Shown here: in pieces, positions 26,528 through 34,036 of the stretch
Numbering within the stretch: position 1 is the stretch's first letter
Layout: each line of letters opens with the position of its first letter
NCBI RefSeq assembly: GCF_003851885.1
Contig: NZ_BHZE01000004.1
Location: 62,001-126,000, forward strand
DNA from: Thermaurantimonas aggregans
GTDB taxonomy: Bacteria; Bacteroidota; Bacteroidia; Flavobacteriales; Schleiferiaceae
Direction: 5' to 3'
Length of the DNA: 64,000 bases
Notes under the pieces: model-generated
Seen by the model: the letters and a program-made list of their open reading frames with translations, nothing else
The model's database searches: none
What the model was told of the DNA's origin: nothing
Position numbers and translations under genes: made by a program

Positions 26528-27349
26528 TTACCGCAACGTTTGTCTTTTTGATATTCGGGAGGCGATCAAGATGCTGATTTCATATAAGATCATTACAGGT
26601 ATTGTCACCAAAATCTGACTGGCTACATCAGGCGGAGTGATCACAGCCGCCACAATGAGCACTACCACAAAGGCGTGCTTGCGGTACTTTCGCATCCACT
26701 CCGGGGTAAGCAGTCCAAGTTTCGAACCTACATACACCAGCACAGGTAGCTGAAACATCACCCCACATGCCAGCAGTACACTCGTTACCGTTGAGATGTA
26801 CGACGATAAATCGATCTGATTTGCCACCGAATCACTGACCTGATAAGTACCCAGAAACTGCACCGTAAGCGGAACAATCAAAAAGTATCCGAACAAAACC
26901 CCTAAAAAGAACAAAATACTGCTCGACCCAATCAAAACACCGGCATATTTCCTTTCTTCAGGCTTCAACCCCGGTGCCACAAAAAGCCATATTTGCAGCA
27001 CAATATACGGAAAGGCCAAAATCACACCCCCCACCAGCGAAACCCATAAATGCATCGCAAACTGCCCGGCCATTTTCAGATTTACTATCCGAAAGGGCAT
27101 CTCCTCCATACAAAACACCTCACCCTCCCAGAGTTTGCTGAACGCGCAAAAAAGCTCATATGTGACAAAATGCGCCTTGGTCGGACTCAGCAGCACCACA
27201 TCAAAGAAAAAGTTTTTAAACCCAAACACCACAGCAGCAGCCATCACAGCGGCCACCACCGAGCGAATGATGTGCACCCTCAGCTGCTCCAGATGCCCCA
27301 GAAAACTCATCTCGGCATCCTCTATCTTTTTCTTCTTACCAAAAAGCAT
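26528..27349 (-). CDS. tatC: Sec-independent protein translocase TatC
   Basis: The 273-residue membrane protein has the six hydrophobic segments of TatC and the conserved N-terminal 'MSFLGHLEQLRVHIIRS' (with the 'HLEELR' element), 'FPYIVLQIWLFVAPGLKPEERK' and the later 'ITPPD' motif. TatC recognises twin-arginine signal peptides. An insert of about 30 residues in the first periplasmic loop ('LFCAFSKLWEGEVFCMEEM') is typical of Bacteroidota. No tatA or tatB gene is next to it. Confidence 0.94.
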   Translation of the reverse strand: MLFGKKKKIEDAEMSFLGHLEQLRVHIIRSVVAAVMAAAVVFGFKNFFFDVVLLSPTKAHFVTYELFCAFSKLWEGEVFCMEEMPFRIVNLKMAGQFAMHLWVSLVGGVILAFPYIVLQIWLFVAPGLKPEERKYAGVLIGSSSILFFLGVLFGYFLIVPLTVQFLGTYQVSDSVANQIDLSSYISTVTSVLLACGVMFQLPVLVYVGSKLGLLTPEWMRKYRKHAFVVVLIVAAVITPPDVASQILVTIPVMILYEISILIASRISKRQTLR

Positions 27350-27389
27350 AGTTTATAAAAGCTGAAACACATTTTTCTTTTTCTTTTAG

Positions 27390-27560
27390 TATTTGGGCGT
27401 GTCCCTCGCAGGTTGCCCTATCGGGCAGCTGCTCAGGCCGGGCTACTCTGGGGTACGCTTCGCTCCCGTGCTCCGGCTCGGCTTCGCCTCACCTGCGCAC
27501 CGCGCTTACGCGCGCCCGCCGTATCCCTCACGCGAGGCTCGCTCCGCTCGCCTTTCATTG
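27390..27560 (+). repeat. Dispersed GC-rich GGGCGTG repeat, copy B
   Basis: Starts TATTTGGGCGTGTCCC and continues with nested 'GCTTCGC', 'GCTCCGGCTCGGC' and 'CGCGCTTACGCGCG' palindromes between tatC and the proline tRNAs. It shares the 12-mer start with copy A and an 18-mer (27457-27474) with copy C. Overlapping frames of 80-90 codons run through it but have repeat-like composition, so I do not call them genes. Confidence 0.7.
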
Positions 27561-27589
27561 CACAGCCTGCAGCGCACTCATCAAAGGGC

Positions 27590-27617
27590 AAAAAAAAAGC
27601 AGGCTTTCACACCTGCT
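27590..27617 (-). terminator. Intrinsic terminator of the proline tRNA cluster
   Basis: On the minus strand AGCAGG / CCTGCT forms a 6-bp stem followed by nine T, 19 bp past the end of the last tRNA. Confidence 0.8.
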
Positions 27618-27635
27618 TCTTCAATTATTCAAAAG

Positions 27636-27708
27636 TCGGGATGACTGGACTCGAACCAGCGACCACACGCCCCCCAGACGTGTACTCTACCACCTGAGCT
27701 ACATCCCG
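27636..27708 (-). tRNA. tRNA-Pro (anticodon GGG)
   Basis: The complement folds as a standard cloverleaf: acceptor CGGGATG / CATCCCG with discriminator A, D-arm GCTC..GAGT, anticodon stem CACGT / GCGTG with loop CTGGGGG, and T-arm with TTCGAGT. The 3' CCA is not encoded. Confidence 0.93.
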
Positions 27709-27728
27709 AAACATCCTCTTCAAAACAA

Positions 27729-27757
27729 AGAGGCATTGGCATAAAACCAACGCCTCT
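27729..27757 (-). terminator. Terminator-like hairpin between two proline tRNAs
   Basis: On the minus strand AGAGGCGTTGG and CCAATGCCTCT form an 11-bp stem (one G-T pair, loop TTTTATG), followed by TTGTTTTG. It could terminate transcription or mark a processing point between tRNAs. Confidence 0.55.
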
Positions 27758-27771
27758 TCTACTCACCAAGG

Positions 27772-27844
27772 TCGGGATACCAGGACTCGAACCTGGGACC
27801 CCCTGGTCCCAAACCAGGTGCGCTACCAACTGCGCTACATCCCG
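27772..27844 (-). tRNA. tRNA-Pro (anticodon TGG)
   Basis: Cloverleaf on the complement: acceptor CGGGATG / TATCCCG (one G-T pair) with discriminator A, anticodon stem CCTGG / CCAGG with loop TTTGGGA, and T-arm CCAGG-TTCGAGT-CCTGG. No encoded CCA. Confidence 0.94.
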
Positions 27845-27918
27845 ATGGATTATATCATTGGGGCAATTTAGCTCTTTACAATACGCAGCACATCAGCCCG
27901 GGGCATAGCCGCAGAAAG

Positions 27919-27991
27919 TCGGGATGACTGGACTCGAACCAGCGACCCCTACGTCCCGAACGTAGTGCGCTACCAACTGCGCTACATCCCG
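27919..27991 (-). tRNA. tRNA-Pro (anticodon CGG)
   Basis: Cloverleaf on the complement: acceptor CGGGATG / CATCCCG with discriminator A, anticodon stem CTACG / CGTAG with loop TTCGGGA, and the same T-arm as the GGG tRNA. No encoded CCA. Confidence 0.94.
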
Positions 27992-28333
27992 TCGTTTACA
28001 AAGAACTTTCTCTAGAAAAGGGGCTGCAAAGCTATTAAACTTTTCCGCTTCTCAAAAGCAATTTTTCTAAAAAGAATATAATTTTAAAAACCCAACCGCA
28101 TACTTTTCAAAACCAGCGTGGTACCAATTTAAGTCGAAATTTATTCCCTCTTTGAATCCCCCTTCAAATATCCTTTTTTATAAACACTTCTCCCCGGGCG
28201 ATTTCAAAGTAAAACTATCTAAAAATTCTTACCCTTCGATAAGAAAAGATCAAAACTTAACAAAATTTACAGAAACTACACAAAAATAATTTTTTACATC
28301 ATTTGTATCATAAATTAAAGAATTTTGATAAAA
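27992..28333. other. AT-rich intergenic region
   Basis: About 340 bp with no gene recognised. It should contain the promoter of the proline tRNA cluster (minus strand) and ends at the promoter of the outer-membrane protein gene. Confidence 0.5.
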
Positions 28334-28341
28334 TACATTTG
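28334..28341 (+). promoter_or_regulatory. TAnnTTTG promoter core of the DUF6588-like gene
   Basis: TACATTTG lies 18 bp before the ATG at 28360. Confidence 0.55.
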
Positions 28342-28359
28342 TAATAAAAATAAAGTAAA

Positions 28360-29412
28360 ATGAAAAAGTTATTTCTTTTTATGCTGATGTCGTGCATCGT
28401 ACAGTCATATGCTCAGACGTTTGATAATCAGCGACTTTCAAATGAAATTAAAACAAATTTCAACAGCTACTTCGGTGCATACCTACGTCCTTTCACCGAG
28501 TCTTTCGGTGCTGCAAACGGCCTCATGTGGCAAATACCCCATAAAGCTGGTGCAAAGTTCAACATCAACATTTCTACCTTCGTCACAGGTAGCCTGCTGC
28601 CAGATACTTACAAGTCCTTTGACTTTAATACGCTCAACAAAGTCAATTTCGAACTGGTAAATCCAAACGACAACATTCTGCCTACCCTCACCGGCGGCCA
28701 GACGACAAACACCATGCGCTATTTCATAACCGATGACAATGGCAATCGCCTCTTCGACCCGATTAAAAACGATTACGTAACTGTGGATATCGATGCCCTT
28801 GAGGGTCTAAACCTGCCGATACAAATCACCCCAGCAGCTGGAGCACAGCTCGGAATTTGGACACCAATACATACCGGTTTAGCCCTTCGTTATGTCCCTA
28901 ATACAAACATTCAGGAAACAGGTCAAATTGGATTACTGGGTATAGGCGTAATTCACGATATAGCCGGCTGGTTTAAGTTGCCGCTCGAAATCAAGGCAGG
29001 CTTTAGCTACCAAAAGTTAGACATCGCTATCAACAACCCCATCCAGGACAATCCAAACCCCAACAAGTTTACCTTCAATTCTACTTCCCGCTCCTTTGAC
29101 CTCACCATTGGTAAATACTTGTGGATCATCAAACCTTATCTACAGATTTCGAGAATTACTTACAGCAACGAGTTGCTCCTATCCGGTAGATTTACCTATG
29201 ATTTCGAAGATTTCACAGGTGTTCCAGGCCCGATAAGAGACCAGATCAAACTTGATTTTCAAGATCCTGTTGACATCAAGACAAACAACACTATGATCAA
29301 CTACGGCGGTGGCCTTTTTATCAATCTCGGCATCTTTTACCTTCAGGCACAGTACATGCTCGGTACCTTTACCAATGCAGGTGTAGCTTTCGGATTAAAA
29401 ATAGGTTTCTAA
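28360..29412 (+). CDS. Exported outer-membrane protein, probably DUF6588 family
   Basis: A signal peptide (MKKLFLFMLMSCIVQSYAQ) is followed by 331 residues with alternating beta pattern, for example 'LPLEIKAGFSYQKLDI', 'SFDLTIGKYLWIIKPYLQIS' and the last strand 'AGVAFGLKIGF' ending in Phe, as in outer-membrane barrels. The arrangement resembles the DUF6588 family of Bacteroidota, whose function is not known. A terminator with a strong stem follows. Confidence 0.75.
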   Translation: MKKLFLFMLMSCIVQSYAQTFDNQRLSNEIKTNFNSYFGAYLRPFTESFGAANGLMWQIPHKAGAKFNINISTFVTGSLLPDTYKSFDFNTLNKVNFELVNPNDNILPTLTGGQTTNTMRYFITDDNGNRLFDPIKNDYVTVDIDALEGLNLPIQITPAAGAQLGIWTPIHTGLALRYVPNTNIQETGQIGLLGIGVIHDIAGWFKLPLEIKAGFSYQKLDIAINNPIQDNPNPNKFTFNSTSRSFDLTIGKYLWIIKPYLQISRITYSNELLLSGRFTYDFEDFTGVPGPIRDQIKLDFQDPVDIKTNNTMINYGGGLFINLGIFYLQAQYMLGTFTNAGVAFGLKIGF

Positions 29413-29440
29413 ACAATAGCAATCCAATACACATCCTTTC

Positions 29441-29475
29441 AAATCCCCCAAGTTTACCTTTGGGGGATTTTTTTT
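29441..29475 (+). terminator. Intrinsic terminator overlapping the next promoter
   Basis: AAATCCCCCAA / TTTGGGGGATTT form a strong stem followed by eight T. The loop and right arm contain TACCTTTG, the presumed -7 box of the next gene. Confidence 0.85.
29455..29462 (+). promoter_or_regulatory. TAnnTTTG promoter core embedded in a terminator hairpin
   Basis: TACCTTTG matches the -7 element and ends 15 bp before the ATG at 29478, leaving room only for a very short leader. Confidence 0.5.
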
Positions 29476-29477
29476 GT

Positions 29478-30119
29478 ATGAATCGCAAACCTGAAAACGT
29501 AACGCACTATTTACAAAGCGGCTGTGGTCGTTGCGAACGCTGGAATACAGCAAATTGCAGTGTAATCATCCACAATTCTGTGCTTTTAGCACTGATCAAC
29601 CTGTTGCGAAGCACCACCTTAAAAGAAGAAATTAAGTGGAATGCCCCCTGCTATACCTACAATGGCAAAAATGTAGCAATCGTTGGAGCTTTTAGAGATT
29701 ACTGCGTGCTAAGTTTTTTTAAAGGAGCTCTACTTCACGACCCGAAAGGTCTACTTGTAAAGCCAGGTGAAAATACACAGGTTGGCAGAGTTATACGATT
29801 TACTGATACGACGCAGGTTGAACAGCATAGAGAAGACATTCTTTACCTGATAGCCCAGGCCATCCAACTTGAGAGCTCCGTAAAAAAAGTCACCTTCAAA
29901 CAAAATTCACCACCTGAAGTAGAGGAATTCACACAAAAACTTGAATCGGTATCAGGCTTAAAAAAAGCCTTCTATCAACTCACACCTGGCCGGCAAAAGG
30001 CATATCTGCTGTATTTCGCCGAGCCTAAAACACCTGAGGCCCGATTGCGAAGGATTGAAAAGTGTATTCCCTTGATTCTCCAAGGCAAAGGACTGTACGA
30101 CAAATACAAAGCAAAATAG
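29478..30119 (+). CDS. DUF1801 / YdeI-OmdA-associated family protein
   Basis: With the ATG at 29478 the product has 213 residues. It has the DUF1801 core ('LKEEIKWNAPCYTYNGKNVAIVGAFRDYCVLSFFKG') and ends with the helical YdeI-type segment 'TPGRQKAYLLYFAEPKTPEARLRRIEKCIPLILQGKG'. These are small cytoplasmic proteins. Some YdeI relatives are linked to resistance to cationic peptides, but the mechanism is not known, so I assign no function. The ATG lies only 2 bp after the upstream terminator's T run. Confidence 0.88.
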   Translation: MNRKPENVTHYLQSGCGRCERWNTANCSVIIHNSVLLALINLLRSTTLKEEIKWNAPCYTYNGKNVAIVGAFRDYCVLSFFKGALLHDPKGLLVKPGENTQVGRVIRFTDTTQVEQHREDILYLIAQAIQLESSVKKVTFKQNSPPEVEEFTQKLESVSGLKKAFYQLTPGRQKAYLLYFAEPKTPEARLRRIEKCIPLILQGKGLYDKYKAK

Positions 30120-30128
30120 AAATATATG

Positions 30129-32231
30129 TCAGCGGGCCAACGACCTGTTCGACACAAAGAAGTCATAGCTTACCCGGGCATATGCGTAGCCATCCTGATA
30201 ATTGTTAATGGGTGTGTTTCGGTCTTCAAAGGGCTGCCATCCACCCTCCAGATCGATTGTAAGCCCTTTAACTACCACATATCTCACTCTCATAATGAAC
30301 GAATTGCGAATCTGTGGTAAGTTCCATGCCGATGAAAGCGATCGATTATTACCCGCCGATGCACTTACCTGCAGTTTGTTTTCTATAAGGTCGTACAAAA
30401 GGTTTACATTAAAAGCGTTCACATCACTCAATTTTTCTTGTACATTACTGTATAGCAATGTTTTACCAAAATCCAAGGACAGGTAAGTTCTGCTCCCGAA
30501 TCGCTCGCCCAGGCCGATCATTACATTGTAAAACGTGTTGCTCGAACCAGGGCGAATACGGTCTGTTCTTTCATTTAAAAATCCACTTAGTCTGAACGTT
30601 GTATTCCACCTGCCCCGCTGTACATTGTAGGAAATGATGCCATTGAACATTGTGAGATAATCATCAACCTCAGCACCAGGTATTACACTTCTTGTACTCA
30701 AACGGCTTTGTCGGTTGTACTGAAAAAAAATAGTCGGATATTTTGCCGAAATATTTACTTGTACACCAGCACCATAGTTTTCTGTTTTTAAAGTTGAAAG
30801 CAGGGCGTTGTTCAGATTATTTGTATAAGCTTGATATATGCCTGTGATGGTGAGTTTTTTCTTGAACAAAAACAATCGCTCTTGAAAGAGCAAATTATCT
30901 GTATTGTTTCTCAAAAAGGGATTGCTGAGAGAAAAATACTGTGGACCAATACGGCTGTAATCAGCCGTCATTTGGTGCCAGCTTGTACTCCAATTAATGT
31001 TAATAAAATAACTGACAAAATCTGTGGAAATTTGTGTAGGCTTAGTAGATGAATTTATTACAAAAATCCGCTGAAATGCTGATGGATCGAAGGGAAGTTT
31101 TACATTGTAATTGGTATCGAGTTCCTGGTTTGATAAAACCCCGAGTGAAATATCGTTGGTTATGGCGCTGAGTGAAATACCTGATTGAAGGAGAACCCTT
31201 CGACGAAAGAGGCGGGCCTGAAATTCAGCACCACCTACCAGATTGTCTTTAGGAGCCAATCCATATTGAATTGAAGAAGTATCGTCTTTTGCTTTGAGAC
31301 CTTGCAAAGCCAGCATCCAAGTTTTCTTTTTGTTGCCTACATACATTCGTACGGCAGTCAAATTCCTCTGGTAAGTGCCTGGCACCACCAATTGAGAATC
31401 GTTTATCATATTCTGCGGAATTGTCCCAAATTTTTCGTCCCATCGCTCCAGCCGGCCTTCTACGGGTCTATTCAGTTGGCCATGCACTATGTGCAGGCCT
31501 GAGCCCCCAACCTTCACATGAGTGCTGAAGCCCGTAATGCGCACACCTGAGAGCACCAGTCGGTCAAACGCCGGATTTAGATCTCCTACCAAAGCTTCAA
31601 ACCAGGAGGTTTGTAAGCCAGTTTGAAAAAAATTTCTGCTCTGAAGAAAAGGTCGATTATCGCTGGTAGCAAACATTTGAAAGGGTATCGTTACTCTATC
31701 GAGCACCAAACGCGTATTGGCAGTAAGCGTGCGGGTAAAAGGTGGTTCTTGCCTGAGCGCTGCGCCCGGTCCTGTAAGAAACTGCTCTCTGTTGTCAAAA
31801 GATATTGTGCCTCCAAATGAGTACTCTTTATTACGTTGGCCTTCCTTAGCATTCTCAGGTGTTCGTTCATTTACAAAAAAATGCCACTCCACCTCTTGCC
31901 ACCCAGATAAACCTTGTACTTTAAAAAAAATCCTCAAATAGTTTCTTCCATTGCGAAGGAGCTCGTAGTGAATAAAAGACAAAGTATGTTGTTGAATTTT
32001 TATTTCCGGATAGATGGGTTTCTTATTTAGAAAAATGCGCACTTTCCCGGGTACAAAAGTTCTTTGGTCATCCAGCATTATGGACACAAACAGGTTTTCT
32101 GCCGGCACTACCCCCTCAGGCTCGGGTGCAAGAATTTGGTATCTCAACTCCTGAGCATTCATTGAGGTAATAACAAAAATTGCCCAAAATAGCACCTGAC
32201 AAAAAGCCAATAAATTACATGATGCCGGCAT
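30129..32231 (-). CDS. Large exported outer-membrane beta-barrel protein, unknown function
   Basis: A signal peptide (about residues 1-26, ending MNAQ) is followed by an Ig-like region (about 27-130: 'YQILAPEPEGVVPAENLFVS', 'LRIFFKVQGLSGWQEVEWHFFV'). About 550 residues of amphipathic beta strands follow, with aromatic girdles such as 'LTITGIYQAYTNNL', 'TYLSLDFGKTLLYSN' and the end 'AYARVSYDFFVSNRSLAR'. This suggests a barrel of about 20 strands or more. I do not recognise the family. It is the last gene of a four-gene minus-strand operon and starts 13 bp after the fibronectin-like gene, so it may be the outer-membrane anchor or exit pore for the other three exported proteins. Confidence 0.75.
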   Translation of the reverse strand: MPASCNLLAFCQVLFWAIFVITSMNAQELRYQILAPEPEGVVPAENLFVSIMLDDQRTFVPGKVRIFLNKKPIYPEIKIQQHTLSFIHYELLRNGRNYLRIFFKVQGLSGWQEVEWHFFVNERTPENAKEGQRNKEYSFGGTISFDNREQFLTGPGAALRQEPPFTRTLTANTRLVLDRVTIPFQMFATSDNRPFLQSRNFFQTGLQTSWFEALVGDLNPAFDRLVLSGVRITGFSTHVKVGGSGLHIVHGQLNRPVEGRLERWDEKFGTIPQNMINDSQLVVPGTYQRNLTAVRMYVGNKKKTWMLALQGLKAKDDTSSIQYGLAPKDNLVGGAEFQARLFRRRVLLQSGISLSAITNDISLGVLSNQELDTNYNVKLPFDPSAFQRIFVINSSTKPTQISTDFVSYFININWSTSWHQMTADYSRIGPQYFSLSNPFLRNNTDNLLFQERLFLFKKKLTITGIYQAYTNNLNNALLSTLKTENYGAGVQVNISAKYPTIFFQYNRQSRLSTRSVIPGAEVDDYLTMFNGIISYNVQRGRWNTTFRLSGFLNERTDRIRPGSSNTFYNVMIGLGERFGSRTYLSLDFGKTLLYSNVQEKLSDVNAFNVNLLYDLIENKLQVSASAGNNRSLSSAWNLPQIRNSFIMRVRYVVVKGLTIDLEGGWQPFEDRNTPINNYQDGYAYARVSYDFFVSNRSLAR

Positions 32232-32244
32232 GAACGATTCTCAG

Positions 32245-34026
32245 TTAGTTGGATGAAACTTGTTTTTTCTTCTTCTCTGTTACTATCTCAACGGGTACAG
32301 ATCGCATGCTCGCCATGCCGTCGTGACTAATTGCTTCGATTTCAAACCGGTACTGACTAAAATAGCGCATTGGGCCTGTGTAAAATGACCGCCTATCAGC
32401 GGATAAATCATTTTCTGTAATGATTAGCATGCCATCGCGATAGATCCGAAACCCCTTTAAATCAGACACATCTGGATATTCCCAATAAATCATGGCTGTA
32501 TTTGAGTCTACTTCCCAGCGCTTTATAATCGGTACCGGGAGCACTTTCGAGGCCACTTTTACTGTAATGGTATCACTTGGTTCGCTTTCGTACATGTACT
32601 TACCTAAAGACGATACACAAAAGCGATAAGTTGCTCCCTGATCCATAGGCACTTCATAGACGAAGCGGGTTTCGCGAATTGCTTCTTCAAAATTGATCCA
32701 CCGAAGGTCGTTTGACAGAGGGTGAGATGCGTATATGTAAAATTCCTGAGTAATGGTGTCTTGTTGATTTCCCTTTTCCCACTCGAGTGTAATGAAAGTG
32801 CGCATGTTTTGGGTACGCACCGTAGCTCTTAAATTTTTAGGGCGTGGTGGGACGATTTTAGGCAAGTAATAAAACATTACCTCGTCGCTTGAGATCTCTG
32901 TTTGGTCTTTATACACTGCTTTGATCCGATATGCGTAGTATTCTTTCGGTATTAATGGCCCTTTGTCGTTATAAGAATAGGTATTTGGATCAGAGATCAC
33001 CCCTATCTTGGTAAAAGGGCCAGGAGGCAATGCCCGCCATATTTCAAAGCGATCGATATGACGTTGAACACTTTCAGCTATTTTAAAATTTAGCAGAATA
33101 CCTTGGTCATAAGACAGATTCCCGATGATTTGAAGTATTTCAGGTTTTTCATAGGTTTCAATGATCTCGTTTGGATCGTATTTAAAAAAGTTTTCGCTGT
33201 CTTCGAAATTAAAAAAGGAAATCAGGCGAATGGAATATTCATTGACCTCTGTGGGAGATGCGCTGCTATCGTAAACCGAGTAAAATCCATCAGGATTACG
33301 TTGGATCACAGGTGTTGGGTTGATTTTGATCCACTCATCACCATTGCGCCGATAGACATTAAAACCTCTGTGTGCAAAAAGGTTAAGAGTTTGCTGATCG
33401 GCACGCCAGAGCAACTGCACGTTTCTTTTGTTCGTAAACAGTCGCACATTAAAGTCATAAATTCGATTGAAAAAAAACTTTTCTCCGCCAACGAGGCGAA
33501 AGGTTGCAACAGGTCTACTCTGTTCCTTCTGATTAATCATCAGAAACAGACCGTATTCGTATGCTATGCCCATTTGTACATCTGAATCGTCGCAACCCAG
33601 ACCTGCTGCCCTTGCCACATTGTAGTTAATGCTTATTCCAAATTTAAATTCCTGTAACTTTTCAGAATCTTGCAGCTCACTTACAAGTTTAGAATTATCT
33701 ATCTGCTTTAATTTGCCTGATTGAAAGAGCGAATCGATTTCTTCACGAAAAGACAAAAGCGTTTCATTTGTCAAACCTAAATTTTCATACGACTTAGCTG
33801 AAGAAAGTTCAAACGATATTGGACCTGCCACAACAGACCATTGACGCTCTTTTTCACGGCGTTTTTTTAAAATAAATCCGTTTAAATTGGCTGGAACTGT
33901 TTTTGGCATCCAGAAAAATGACCAGCGTAGCCCATCGGGGCTCCCAGCTGTAAGCACGAAAGATTCATTTTGTGCACTCAAAATCAAGCTCTTGCAAAAT
34001 ATTAGGAGCAAAATCAACTGTTTCAT
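32245..34026 (-). CDS. Exported fibronectin type III domain protein
   Basis: I chose the ATG at 34026, which gives a clear signal peptide (MKQLILLLIFCKSLILSAQ); a longer frame from 34080 would overlap the upstream gene. The 593-residue protein has an N-terminal region of about 280 residues of unknown fold, then three fibronectin type III-like domains (about 285-390, 395-495 and 500-590). The later repeats show strand patterns such as 'ITLEWEKGNQQ', 'IYASHPLSNDLRWI', 'TAMIYWEYPDVSDLKGFRIYRDG' and 'YRFEIEAISHDG'. Such modules mediate extracellular or periplasmic binding. No T9SS sorting domain is visible. It lies 10 bp after the 1020-residue protein's gene. Confidence 0.8.
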   Translation of the reverse strand: MKQLILLLIFCKSLILSAQNESFVLTAGSPDGLRWSFFWMPKTVPANLNGFILKKRREKERQWSVVAGPISFELSSAKSYENLGLTNETLLSFREEIDSLFQSGKLKQIDNSKLVSELQDSEKLQEFKFGISINYNVARAAGLGCDDSDVQMGIAYEYGLFLMINQKEQSRPVATFRLVGGEKFFFNRIYDFNVRLFTNKRNVQLLWRADQQTLNLFAHRGFNVYRRNGDEWIKINPTPVIQRNPDGFYSVYDSSASPTEVNEYSIRLISFFNFEDSENFFKYDPNEIIETYEKPEILQIIGNLSYDQGILLNFKIAESVQRHIDRFEIWRALPPGPFTKIGVISDPNTYSYNDKGPLIPKEYYAYRIKAVYKDQTEISSDEVMFYYLPKIVPPRPKNLRATVRTQNMRTFITLEWEKGNQQDTITQEFYIYASHPLSNDLRWINFEEAIRETRFVYEVPMDQGATYRFCVSSLGKYMYESEPSDTITVKVASKVLPVPIIKRWEVDSNTAMIYWEYPDVSDLKGFRIYRDGMLIITENDLSADRRSFYTGPMRYFSQYRFEIEAISHDGMASMRSVPVEIVTEKKKKQVSSN

Positions 34027-34036
34027 GTCAAGCTCT

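Noticed and set aside
27393-27697. Two overlapping plus-strand frames of 83 and 94 codons near tatC
   Set aside because: They run through the GC-rich repeat, and the longer one also through a tRNA. Their composition is that of the repeat, with no promoter or start context.
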